NCBI GenBank assembly: GCA_029204225.1
Contig: CM055105.1
Span: forward strand, 12,702,965-12,766,964
Direction of reading: 5' to 3'
Length of the DNA stretch: 64,000 bases
Source: Diphasiastrum complanatum
Lineage: Eukaryota; Streptophyta; Lycopodiopsida; Lycopodiales; Lycopodiaceae
The notes under the pieces: model-generated
What the model was told of the DNA's origin: nothing
Databases searched by the model: none
What the model saw: only the letters and a program-made list of their open reading frames with translations
In this document: positions 22,398 through 33,213 of the stretch, in pieces
Numbering within the stretch: the first letter of the stretch is position 1
Layout: every line of letters begins with the position of its first letter
Made by a program: the position numbers and the translations under genes

Positions 22398-23259
22398 TGA
22401 TAAATTTTACAGTTTTTAGGACAATAATGATTATACTTTACAATCATAGAGAGTTATTGGTTGCTTAATCAATCAATCTATTAAGTTCTACACACTAGAT
22501 CTTGATCTAGATTCACTACACTTGGATTTAAGCAAGAGAAATGGATCAACACATCATTAATTAGTGAGAGCGGACTCACACGTGTGGATTATTGTCCACA
22601 GTATGGCCTGCACCTAAAACAACAAGTACAATCATCCTAGATAGCAATCATTCATAGAAATCACAAGACAAATGACTAGAATCTCACAAAAGTGTAGAAT
22701 GCAAAAGTCTCATCAATCTTCTTAGCAAAATGATGACCCTTTTATGGATCAAGTACATCCACGAGTCTGGTACAGTCCATCAGGTCTTCACACGTGTGAA
22801 GACTGCCATGTCACTCAGATCTATCCATTTGATTTATCCTTGATCCTTATCCAATTGTTGACCTTCTAGAATATGGGCAAAATCCAAAAAGCTAGTCTCC
22901 TAGAATATAGATATATTCCCTACAAAATAGGATCTAACAAAAATGGTCAACTCTTATCTTCTAGTACTCTATACACACGTGTGAACATCCACTTGCCATG
23001 TGGGAGCATTTACTCATACACATGCAAGGAAAAGCTAATTTCTAGGTGACTAGTTAACTTGACTAAAAAACTAGCCATATCATGTTCAAACTAACTAGAT
23101 TGATACAAAATCAATTTAGATATATACAAGCATGAAAAGTACATCCTTTCACACGTGGGAATAGGCCCCACACATGTGAAATCAGATCATCACATTATTC
23201 TAATGTTTGATCAATATTTACACTAACCAATGTCAAGTGAGAAGTGACAATTTTCAACA
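22398..23259 (-). mobile_element. 5' LTR of nested copia element
   Basis: 862 bp, same length as its partner. CACACGTGTG palindromes occur at 22577-22586, 22789-22798 and 22974-22983. Another perfect palindrome, TTTCACACGTGTGAAA, lies inside the element at 22223-22238, next to the inverted gag end. Confidence 0.95.
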
Positions 23260-24422
23260 GATTAAAGGACGAAAAAGTAGAAAAAATGGTGGAAAGGATA
23301 AAAAGGTGTGGAACGATAGAAAACTGTGAATAGCGAGTGTTGGATAACAAGAAGTGTAGTTCAGAGCGCAAATCGGTGTTCAGTATGAGTAGATGATAGC
23401 TGGTAAAAAGTTTGGTCGCAAACGGAGAACTTGGTAATTTCAGTGTAAATCTCGGCAGAGCTTCGCTAGCAAAGGCAAATGACTCAAATTCAGCCCTTAT
23501 ATTGTAGTTTTTAGAGTGCGTATTAGGTGAAATCCACTTTCCCTGTTCGATTCCACCCAAATTTTGACAGGCACCTTCTTCACAAAATTCTAAGACCGCA
23601 GGGAAGTCTGCGAGAGTTCAGAAGGTGATTTGACTGTCACATGCGAAGGTTTTGCGAGGGTTCAGGCTGTCTGCGAGGATTCAACTCTCGCAGGAAGTGA
23701 TCTCTCGTACAACTTGCTTCTGCGATTGGATTTTCAAGATCAGACCATGGAGGTAGGCTAATTTTACCACTCTGATTCCATTTAGGCACCTTGCGAGGGT
23801 TGGTAAGATGATCTTGATGCTCTGTGAGGTGTCTGAAAATTCAGCTTCTGGGAAACCTCGCACACACTAAAAAAATGATGATTCCTCCATCAGGAACTCT
23901 CATAGAGATTTTCATGGATGCATCTGGGTTAGATCTGGTGACTGTCCAAGTTTCAAGACTATCTCCCAGGAGATCTCCAAAAATCATGAAAAAGTGCTCT
24001 TTTAGAGTGTTTTTTGACGAGATCTCGAGATTTTCTGATTTTTTACTTTTGCAAACTGGTAATCAGCTTCATCCATGCTTGATCTGACTGTTGCCAGTTC
24101 TTTGGAAGTTTTGATGGATAATTGGTAATAGATCCATCAGTCTTTGGTGAATTATGCCCTTTAATTTGCCATAGTTACTCAGATCGAGTTCTCTGATATG
24201 CAAATTTAGAGGACTTATTGACATAATCTGATGATCTGCTTCCTTCTTGATCCTATCAGGATATGGATCCTCCTTGGATTCTGATGGATTTTCAGATCTT
24301 GCCAGATCTGGCCAAATCTTGATGGATCTAGCTTGATTTGGCTTGATGTTTCTAGGTTTAGTAGTGATGGTTTAGCTAAATAGCCTTTTGTAACGTGCCA
24401 TCACCAATCTAGATCTCTCTTA
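23260..24422 (-). other. Gypsy A spacer between pol and the additional ORF
   Basis: Noncoding region homologous to 33214-34306 and 55444-56552. It contains several CTGCGAGAGTT/AACTCTCGC-type motifs and, near 23496-23503 (minus strand AATATAAG), the slightly changed counterpart of the TATATAA box found in B and C. The copia insertion begins right at its downstream end, just before the ORF start. Confidence 0.8.
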
Positions 24423-26013
24423 CTATTGTGGCCAGTACTTGTGCAACCAGCTACCATTGATGGGTGTATCGAATGGTGTCCCATCTAGCTTTTCTAAATT
24501 CGCAGCTCCATGATTAAGAATTTCCTTGATCCGATAAGGACCTTCGCCTGTGAATTTTAACTTTCCCATGATCGTCTTGGTTTTATACATCAGAACCATA
24601 TCTCCGAAGCAAAGATCCTTCTTTTGTAATATGCGATCATGCCATGCTTTGCGTCTTTCCTTTTCAGCTGCCAGTGCATGCACAGCTAATAAGCGTGTTT
24701 CACAGAGTTTATGCAGAGCTTCGTGGCGTAGTTGTAGAGATTTGGACTCATTAAGACATTGCGTGGTGGCAATCCTTAATGAAGGAACTAAAAACTCTAT
24801 TGGCATCACAGCATCCTGACCATATACCAATTGGAAGGTGTTTGATCAATGCTTCTTTTATATGTTGTCCTGAATGCCCACAATGCAGCATGCAACTTGT
24901 GTTCCCAATCTGATCTGCGAGTTTGTAAATTGGTCAAGCTAACTCCGCAAAATCAAGAATGAAGATCCTATAATAGTTAGCATGACCCATGAAGATGTAG
25001 ACTTCGTGGATCATCCTTGGTGGTGGTAGATCAACAATGATCCTAATCTTTGATAGATCTGTGGCGATCTCGTGTCTTGACACTATATGGCTGAGAATCA
25101 AGCCATGTGTCACCCAAAATTGACATTTTTCTAGATTTAGGGAGATCTGGTAGTCGCGGCATTTTTGTAATACCTTCTCCAAGTTGGATAAGTGTTCTGA
25201 GTCTGGTCCATGCACGCACAGATTGTCCAAGAAAATTTTCAAAAACTTTTGCACATAATCTTTGAATGCCGCCTGCATGACTCGTTGGAAGGTGCTTGGG
25301 GCATTGCAAAGTCTGAATGGCATCACTTTATAGGCATAGGTTCTCCACTCCATGGCAAATATTGTCTTGTGCTGGTCCTGGGGGGCTATCTTCACCTGGT
25401 TGTAACCGCTGAAGCCGTCCAGAAAATTGTAGGCTTCGATGCCAGCTACTCTGTCGAGGACACTTTCCGTAAATGGTAAAAGAAAATGATCTTTTTTGGT
25501 AACTACATTTAGCGCCTTCAGATTCACACAAATTCGTATTTTGCCATTCTTCTTGGGTACTATAACTATTGGTGATACCCATTCCGTGTGCTTGATTTCA
25601 TAGATGAAATCTTCATCCATCAGCTTCTGCAACTCCTGCTTGATCAGCTCAGTATAATTCGAGTTGCAACGGTAATAACGACTTACCTTGGGGACTGCTC
25701 CGTCCACCAAGGGTATGGTGTGTTGGATTATTGTTGGTGGAATGCCCTTCAGATCACTATAACTCTAGGCAAAACAATCTTTATACTCCACCAACAACGA
25801 TCGTAGTCTCTTGAAGTGTGTGGGTGTTAATTGCTCTCCCACATGCACTATCTTTTTTTCTTCACCTGGCTCGACAAGATTCATCAGTTGTGTTCGCGTA
25901 GGTCCCTCGAAGACTTGTTCCGCTGGTGCCTGACTTTGATCAAGTTCTCTATGGGTTTGCGGCATCATGATTACCATGTTGTCGAAGGTATGATTCTTGA
26001 AAGTCTCAAGCAT
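24423..26013 (-). pseudogene. Gypsy A pol with RNase H and integrase core deleted
   Basis: Read on the minus strand: RT lead-in (LVEPGEEKKIVHVGEQLTP), DLKGIPP, then RT at 25710-24934 with EWVSPIVIVPKKNGKIRICV, FLDGFSGYNQVKIAP and CNAPSTFQRVM. The catalytic motif reads FLDNLCVHG where FLDD is expected, so one metal-binding Asp is lost. After IFMGHANYYRIFILDFAELA the sequence jumps at about 24915-24925 to the integrase C-part (SDWEHKLHAALWAFRT type, out of frame) and 24830-24423 (MVYGQDAVMPIEFLVPSLRI to HKYWPQ). Comparison with C shows that about 1.5 kb of RNase H and integrase core has been removed. Confidence 0.9.
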
Positions 26014-26246
26014 CTCATGAACTGGCGCTTGTCAAGATTCCTCCTTCAGCATACCTGTGTAGAAGATGACATTGTATCTGAGTCTATCTTGATTGACTTC
26101 AAGGAGTCCAACACCTTCTTTTTTCTCTTTTCTGTCATTTTGCTGGGTTCATCCTTGTCGTCTTTTTGTCCTTTTTTGTCATTTTGATGGGTTCATCCTT
26201 GTTGTCTTTCTTTGGGACTGCCGTGACATTCACCTCGTGGTTGCGA
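26014..26246 (-). pseudogene. Gypsy A protease-RT linker
   Basis: Lys/Asp-rich low-complexity frame (PKKDNKDEPIKMTKKDKK) between protease and RT on the minus strand. It is a spacer region of the polyprotein with no catalytic motif. Confidence 0.55.
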
Positions 26247-28556
26247 ATATCAACATCCACTGTAGCTATTGTCTCTTTGAGTAGATCACTCCAACGGATC
26301 ACCTGGTTGTAGCATTGCTTCAACTAATTCTTCTTATTTGTAGGTGCCTTGGGTGGATCGATCCTTGAGACTTTCGCCATAGCTTACTTTTGCGGTGGTT
26401 GAGCTAGTACATGCTTGGTTCCGTAACGATCTAGGTCCATGTGATATAGGACTTGTTCATCAGTCAGCTCAATCTCCTTATTATAAGTTAGAGCATGTTG
26501 CCAAGGGACTAGATCATCGTCCACTGGGTTCTCAATAGGTTCCGCTGACAGCCATGCTACATTTATCGTATTCACTCCAAATATGATTGGTGTGTCCATA
26601 TTGTAACATTTGGCTGAAGATGTAATGGGTTCTGGATCTTGTTCATATTGACATGTCTGGCAGTCAATAGTTGCTAGCGCATCCTTTCATCTTACGACAT
26701 TCGTATCTGAATCATAGTGATCTCCCTTGGCTGGCCTTGGGCGATCATCGTGTGATCTGTCGTAGATGATCCGTCATCAACCTTGGGTGCAATAGGTTTC
26801 ACCACGCCTTTACAACCTGTTCTCTATTCTTGAAGGTGAGTTTTCCCGTACCCCAGTTGTGTACTACTTGTGCAGTCCTCAACCATGGTCTTCCCAGTAA
26901 AACACGGTATGCAGATGGAGATTCAGGTGTATCCATGACCACAAAAGTAATCACAAACTGCATGCCTGCTATCTTTAGAGGGATATCGGCAACTACACCT
27001 TTTGGTTTCACATAGGATTGATCTGCTAGCTTGATGGCGAATCTTGCTGGCTTCAACCCTTGTAGACCCCACTTTTCATACAAAGTAGTGGAGATCAAAT
27101 TGACACCCGATCCTCCATCTACCGTTGCTGCCTCGTCCTCATATCTCTTGTGTTTGGTTGGCAAAGTGATGTTGTGTTCCTCACTTTTCCATGCTGCTCC
27201 AATGTGGAGGACGTTACTTGTGTCTTCATAGCCCGTACAATATATGGGCTCAGGCCTTACTGGCTCCTCATCCGCTTTGGCCCATTCAACTAGAAGGCTT
27301 TTTGCTTGTGGTGCAATCCGCAGTAGTTCTCCGAGTGGTAAACTAACACGACTTGACAGTAAAAGTGTGAGCCTTTCAGTGTGTGGTTCCTCGGACTCCA
27401 CCGTGTGAAAAGGTGGTTCATGCTGGTGCAACCGATATCAACATCCACTGTAGCTATCGCCTCTTCGAGGAGATCACTCCATCGGATCACCTGGTTGTAG
27501 CGTTGCTTCAACTGATTCTTCTTATTTGCAGGTGCCTTGGCTGGATCAATCCTTGAGATTTTTGCCATAGTAGACATTTGCGGTGATTGAGCTGGTACTT
27601 TCTTGGTTCCATAACAATATGGGTCCATGTGGTGTAGGACATGTTCATAAATCAGCTCAATCTCCTTATTATAAGTTAGAGCATGTTGCCAAGGGACTAG
27701 ATCATTGTCCACTAGGTTCTCAATAGCCTCCGCTGACAGCCATGCTACGTTTACCATATTCACCCCAAATGTGATTGGTGTGTCCATAGTGTAACACTTG
27801 GGTGAAAATGTACTGGGTTCCGGATCTAATTCATATTGACATGTCCGGCAGTCAATAGTTGCTAACGCATCCGTCCATCTTATGACATCTATCTCTGAAT
27901 CATGGTGACCTCCCTTGGCTGGCCTTGGGCGATCAATCGTGTGATTTGTCGTAGATGATCCGTCATCAGCTTTGGGTGCAATAGGTTTCACCGCCCATGT
28001 GGTTGGATCAACCTTTACAGTCTGTTCTCTGTTCTCGAAGGTGAGTTTTCCCATACCTCAGTTGTGTACTACTTGCGCAGTCCTCAACCATGGTCTTCCC
28101 AGTAAAACACGGTATGCAGATGGAGATTCAAGTATATCCATGACTACAAAAGTAATCACAAACTGCATGTCTGCTATCTTTACGGGGATATCGGCAACTA
28201 CACCTTTTGGTTTCACACAAAATTGATCTGCTAGCTTGATGGCGAATCTTGCTGGCTTCAACCCTTGCAAATCCCATTTTTCATACAAAGTAGTGGAGAT
28301 CAAATTGACACCCGATCCTCCATCTACCATTGCTGCCTCGTCCTCGTATCTCTTGTGTTTGATTGGTAAAGTGATGTTGTGTTCCTCACTTTCCCATGAT
28401 GCTCTGATGTGGAGGACGTTACTTGTTTCTTCATAGCCCGTACAGTATATGGGCTCAGATGCTACTGGCTCCTCATTCGCTTTGGCACATTCAGCTAGAA
28501 GGCTTTTCGCTTGTGGTGCAATCCGTAGTAGTTCTCCGAGTGGTAAACTAACACGG
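26247..28556 (-). repeat. Tandem duplication of gag-end/protease/linker in gypsy A
   Basis: Unit 1 (26247-27434) and unit 2 (27435-28556, continuing at 38305-38390 beyond inserted element B) are near copies with a period of about 1.19 kb. Each contains a protease (26799-27431 and 28058-28556, motif VDGGSGVNLISTTLYEKW) and a linker (MDTPI.FGVN..NVAWLSAE). The join in unit 2 runs from linker (ATVDVDI) into the gag-end reading, so the duplication arose after or during element copying. Units differ by scattered point changes. B then inserted into the upstream unit. Confidence 0.88.
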
Positions 28557-29379
28557 TGTTGGGGGTATTCCCAACAAAGTGTAAATAAATAAAATCCTCC
28601 AATAAAATGTGTTGCGAGGGCATGGCATCCTGCGTGTATAGGCCCATGGCCCAAAGAGCATGCAATTGAAGTTGTAAATAAAATAAACTTGACTTGGGCC
28701 TTGTAATTAAAATAAAACTAGAGGCCCAATGTCAATTTTAAACTTAGAGATCACTTTTTAGAGTTGGGTCCAAATTGGGACTCACATGAATCTTGTGATT
28801 TCTAATGTACTTTTTGTGGACCCTTGGATCAAGTTGGGTCCAAGATGAATGGTTAGGATCATTGTGAATATTAGCCAATAAGATTGAGGGGCAAGAACCT
28901 TTCCCATTTTATAAAAAGACACCATTTGTACACTATTTCCATGCTTAATGAGAAGGAGGAAACTCTGCCAATTTTGGAAGAGAAGCATCCTCATTTGCTA
29001 TTCACTACTTGCTAATGCTCTTGATTGTGTTTTCCATTGCTTTCTATTTCCATGTTTATTGTTTGCCATGTGAATGCTTTTCCATTAGCAAGCATAAGGA
29101 TCATTTGAGCTAACCTCCACCCTCACTCTCTATCTCTCTCTCTTTCTCTCTTCTCTTCTCAACCTCTTCTTTTCTATCCCTTCCCTTCACCCAAACTATG
29201 ATGAATGTTAGTGTAGAGGAGTAGAGTTAAAGAGGAGTAGCATAGTGGTGAATAGAGTTAAGGGACAAAGTAGGAATTTAACTAAAAGTAGCATCTATGC
29301 ATAGTTAGGTACCTATTCAGTGATCTAACCTTTGTTGATAGGCGGAAGGGCTATACTACAACAGATCTTCGACCCCACA
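28557..29379 (+). mobile_element. 5' LTR of gypsy B
   Basis: 823 bp. It starts TGTTGGGGGTATTCCCAACA, itself a hairpin with 7-base arms, and ends CCCCACA. A pyrimidine-rich CTCTCT stretch lies at about 29120-29170. CCAAT at 28875-28879 and TATAAAA at 28910-28916 form a standard promoter layout. Related LTRs: 37476-38299, 51069-51884 and 59503-60278. Confidence 0.95.
28875..28916 (+). promoter_or_regulatory. LTR promoter: CCAAT box and TATA box of gypsy B
   Basis: CCAAT (28875-28879) precedes TATAAAA (28910-28916) by about 31 bp. The pair is conserved in the 5' LTR of C (51383-51387 and 51418-51424) and the other LTRs of the family. Transcription would start about 30 bp downstream. Confidence 0.75.
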
Positions 29380-29380
29380 G

Positions 29381-29398
29381 TGGCGCCGATGCCGGGGA
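29381..29398 (+). other. Primer-binding site of gypsy B (tRNA-Asp type)
   Basis: TGGCGCCGATGCCGGGGA lies one base after the LTR. It matches the complement of the 3' end of plant tRNA-Asp (known form TGGCGCCGTTGCCGGGGA) with one mismatch. Athila/Tat-type plant gypsy elements use this primer. Confidence 0.85.
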
Positions 29399-30569
29399 TA
29401 GGTTTCCACTAACTAGTTTAGTTGCATTTTAGCTATTTTCTTGCTTTTTAGAGTAGTTTAGGTAGATTTTTGGGAGTTTAGAGTTAGTTTTCTGTATTTT
29501 TTTGTGTTTGGACTATTTACAACTAGCGGAGGAGGTGTGAGAGGGTAGAGGAGGCCCTGAACAACCTCTAAGGGCTTGAAACCCAAACCAATCATCCAAA
29601 AAACTCAAAAAACACACAATCTGCATTTTGGAGAGAAAAGGAGCCAAAAAAACTCATCAAATTTTTATCAGAATCAGTGAGAATTAGCCCTTGCATGACT
29701 GGCAACAACTCCAGGGTACTGTCCCAGACCTGCATAGAAGCCTGTGAGAGTTAGTTCCAAGCAGATTGTGAAAATCAGAGAAAAATCATAAAACAATTCA
29801 AAAAACCCTTGAAAAAATCCAAAAAAATTCAAATCTTCATAAGAACTTTCGCAGAGCCCTCTGAAGTTCCATCTCAATGAGACCAGGACACAGAAGAGCT
29901 TGCCAGAGTTAGTTTGATTCCAGTGAGCTAAAAATTGGATTTAAGTGCTAAAAAATCACTAAAAAATGAAGATCCAGCAAATCCTTCCAGTAAGAACTCT
30001 CGCAGACCCTCTCAATTGATTCAGAATGTTAAATTACATCAGTGATGAAGCCTGCGAGAGTTAGTATGAAGATCTAGTGAAGATCAAGCAAAAAAGTGAT
30101 TTTGAACCCTCACAGACAGTGAGATTCTCACTTCTTGCGAGAATTAACTCTCGCAGAGAATTCTATAGTGAGATCTGACCCAAATTCAGCTACTGTGAAG
30201 CTTGCAAGAGTTACTTCCCAGAGATCTGAAAGATATCAAGTTTTTTACCTGCAAAAATAGCTAAAGAACCCTCCCACCGCCAACCCTCACACAAGATAAC
30301 CCTCGCAGACTAGATCAGTGGAAAGATCTGCATCAGATCCAGCTACTATCAAAATCTCAGGTCAATCAGTGCAAGGAGAAAAAAAGTTATGAAGGAAAAA
30401 CCACCGCAAAAGGCCTAAAATTCATTCCGACCGATCAGATCGATCAGATCCTTGAAGATCCAGACTGCATCCTATTGTATAAGCAAGATCCAATCACTTT
30501 GGAACCCACCATCGGATGAATCTGAGATCGGGATGATCAATAGTGCGAAGAATAGCAAATTAGGCACCA
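29399..30569 (+). other. Gypsy B leader with repeated CTCGCAGA-type motifs
   Basis: A 1.17-kb untranslated leader before gag. The motif AACTCTCGCAGA or its reverse complement CTGCGAGAGTT, with small variations, occurs about every 40-100 bp (near 29740, 29848, 29995, 30051, 30106, 30137-30162, 30210, 30299). The pair at 30137-30162 forms a hairpin. Larger units containing GAAGTTCCATCTCAATGAGA recur in the leaders of A and C. Confidence 0.8.
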
Positions 30570-31327
30570 CACCTTCCCAGATTAGCACCTGTGCAACAAG
30601 AGGCTAAACTGGAACCAGCACCAATGGATCCAATAGGCCAACCCATACCTGTTGCACCCTTGCATGTAGTTCAGAGAGCACCACGGATGGAGATACCAAA
30701 ATACGACGGATCCTCAGATCCCATCCGATTCCTCCAGATCTACGAGCAAGCTTGTGAAATCTACGGCGAACGGACATCTGCAGAGAAGCTGATGCTATTC
30801 CCTATATCCTTACTTGCAGTGGCTCAGGATTGGTTTTTCAACCTGTCAGAGGAAGAGAAATACACCTGGGAAGGGGTTAAAGCGGCTCTCCTTACGCACT
30901 TTAAACCAAGAAAGTTCCTGAAAGACCCGTTTCTCCTCCTAAGCAAAGTCAAGATGGGAAAACGAGAAAGGGTCTGGGATTATATTGAATGGGTCAAACA
31001 TCTACGATTCGAGTGCAGTGCAGCCCTGACTCCCAATCATGCGGTGATCATGTGGTTCCTTGCCGGATTACCATGAAGCATCAGAAGAGAACTGAAAAGA
31101 CGAGAGCAGTACGCTACTCTGCAAGAAGCTATGAAAATGCCATCAGGGAAGAGAATGAGGGATCTGACGACGAATATTCTTTCACCCACACTCCTACTCC
31201 CTCGATCGCATCATCATCATCAAACGCATCCACTCTATCCACAGAACTGTTGTTGGAAAAAATGACAAAATTACACAAACAGCAGATGGAGCAACTTACG
31301 GCGCAGTTTGACCAGAAACTGAACCGG
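30570..31327 (+). pseudogene. Gypsy B gag, truncated
   Basis: Matrix/capsid-type gag (Retrotrans_gag domain): MEIPKYDGSSDPIRFLQIYE, AEKLMLFPISLLAVAQDWFF, SEEEKYTWEGVKAALLTHF, KVKMGKRERVWDYIEWVKHL. A TGA follows WFLAGLP near 31074, after which the frame shifts. The zinc knuckles and protease are missing: at about 31327 the sequence jumps into the RT C-end. The true start is unclear because stops precede the first in-frame ATG; the corresponding frame in A is interrupted at the same region. Confidence 0.88.
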
Positions 31328-33213
31328 GGACGATCCGCGAGGTCTACATTTTCATGGGTCATGCTAACTATTATAAGATCTTCATTCTTGATTTTGCAGA
31401 GTTAGCCAGACTAATTTACAAGCTCACAACGGATCCACATTGGAATGCGGAAGCTCTAAAGGCTTTCCAGAAAATTAAGGATGCATTGGTCTTAGCACCA
31501 GTCCTACGACCACCCAATTGGTCCATTGAGTTCCACGTGCATTGGGACGCATCAAAGTATGCAGCTGGAGCAGTCTTAACCCAGTCAGATGAGCACAAAA
31601 AGGATTTTCCAATCCGATTTGCAAGCCGACAGCTCAGTGATACCGAAATGAATTATTCAACCACAGAACAAGAAGCACTGGCAATGATCTATGCGGTTAA
31701 GAAGTTTCGACACTATTTGATGGCCACACATTTTGCTTTTTATACGGACCATCAACCCTTGCTATATCTCGTTAATAAAACTTGCAACACCGGGAGAATC
31801 ACCAGATGGCTCCTGTTGTTGTTGAAATTTGATTTTCGGATAGTAGTTCACAAGGGAAAACAACACTACATGGCAGATCATGTGTCACGAATCAAGGGAA
31901 AGGAGATTGCAACCCAACCTGATGATGAGCTGGCAGATGCTATCTTATTTTACGTAGATACAGTACCAGAATGGGCTGCCGACATTGTTGAATATCTAAT
32001 GTGGGGCCAACCAGACAAATCACTACCAAAGGCGGAACAGCAGAAATTGATCTTAAAATCTAGACCTTATCAGCTGATTGCCGGCCAGTTGTACCAAAGA
32101 GGTCTAGACGGAATTCTTCAGCATTGTATTCTTCCTCATGAGACCACCCAGATCATTTTGCTTTCACATGAAGGCATGGGTGGAGGTCATTTTGCATCTG
32201 ACATTACAAGATCCTGCAATCAAGATGTTGGTGGCCAATGATTCATAAAGACACAGAGGAATACTTGAAAAAGTGCGATGTGTGCCAAAGGGCAAGAAGA
32301 CCAACGAGATTGAACTATGATCTACTGCACCCAGTCTTAGTCCAAGCATCGTTCAAAAATGGGGATTGGATTATATTGGTCCAATTCACCCTGCAGCAAG
32401 GAGTTCCCAGGCTCGATACATAATCGTAGCCACAGACTACCTCACCAAATGGGTCGAAGCCAAGGCAGTACGAGTAGCAGACGCTAGGACCACTGCCAAG
32501 TTCCTTTATGAAAATATCATTGTGCGCTTCGGGTGCCCGGTGGAACTAGTCAATGATCGCGGAAGCCATTTCATCAACGAGACCATCAAGGTCCTGTTGG
32601 AGAAATTCTTCGTGATCCACAGAACCAGTACACCTTATTATCCTTGTGGTAATGGGCAAGCAGAATCATCCAATAAGATCCTGTGTAGCATGCTCACGAA
32701 AACAGTTGAAGCTAGCAGATCAGATTGGAAACACAAGTTGCATGCTGCACTGTGGCATTCAGGACAGCATATAAAGGGAGCACCGATCAAACACCCTTCC
32801 AATTGGTATATGGTCAGGATGTTGTGATGCCAGTAGAGTTTTTAGTTCCATCATTAAGGATTGCCACCGCGCAACATCTTAATGAGTCCAAATCTCTACA
32901 GCTACGCCACGAAGCTCTACATAAACTCTATGAAACACACTTACTAGTTGTGCATGCAATGGCAGCGGAAAAGGAAAGACGCAAGGCTTGGCATGATTGC
33001 AGATTACAAAAGAAGGATCTTCGTTCAGAAGATCTGGTCCTGATGTATAAAACCAAGGTAATCAAGGGGAAGTTAAAATTCTCGGACGAAGGTCCTCATA
33101 GGATCAAGGAAATTCTTAATCATGGGGCCGTGAACTTAGAACAGCTTGATGGGACGCCCTTCGACACACCCATCAATAGTAGCCAGTTGCACAAGTACTG
33201 GCCACCACAGTAA
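31328..33213 (+). pseudogene. Gypsy B pol: RT end, RNase H and integrase
   Basis: After GTIREVYIFMGHANYYKIFI (RT thumb/connection), RNase H follows with the DASKYAAGAVLTQ site (here preceded by HVHW), TEQEALAMIYAVKKFRHYL and FYTDHQPLLYLV. Integrase has the HHCC finger (CDVCQRARR), DYLTKWVEAKAV, VNDRGSHF and GNGQAESSNK, so the D, D and E residues remain. Relative to C there are three frameshifts: a 7-nt loss at about 32206, a 1-nt loss at about 32355 and a 1-nt loss at about 32755. It ends HKYWPPQ-stop at 33213. The N-terminal four fifths of RT are absent. Confidence 0.93.

Larger units (their letters stand above)
17064..23259 (-). mobile_element. Full-length Ty1/copia element nested in gypsy A
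   Basis: Two 862-bp LTRs (17064-17925 and 22398-23259) start TGTTGAAAATTGTC and end TTTATCA in element orientation. The flanking GATTA at 17059-17063 and 23260-23264 is a perfect 5-bp target duplication. The primer-binding site (complement at 22386-22397) and polypurine tract (complement at 17926-17941) are in place. Pol is on the minus strand with several breaks; gag lies in the opposite orientation. LTRs differ at roughly one base in fifteen over their first 230 bp, mostly transitions, so the insertion is not recent. Confidence 0.95.

Noticed and set aside
29740-30310. Regularly spaced short motif considered as a CRISPR-like array
   Set aside because: Spacing is irregular, the motif occurs in both orientations and varies, and the DNA is plant nuclear retroelement leader.
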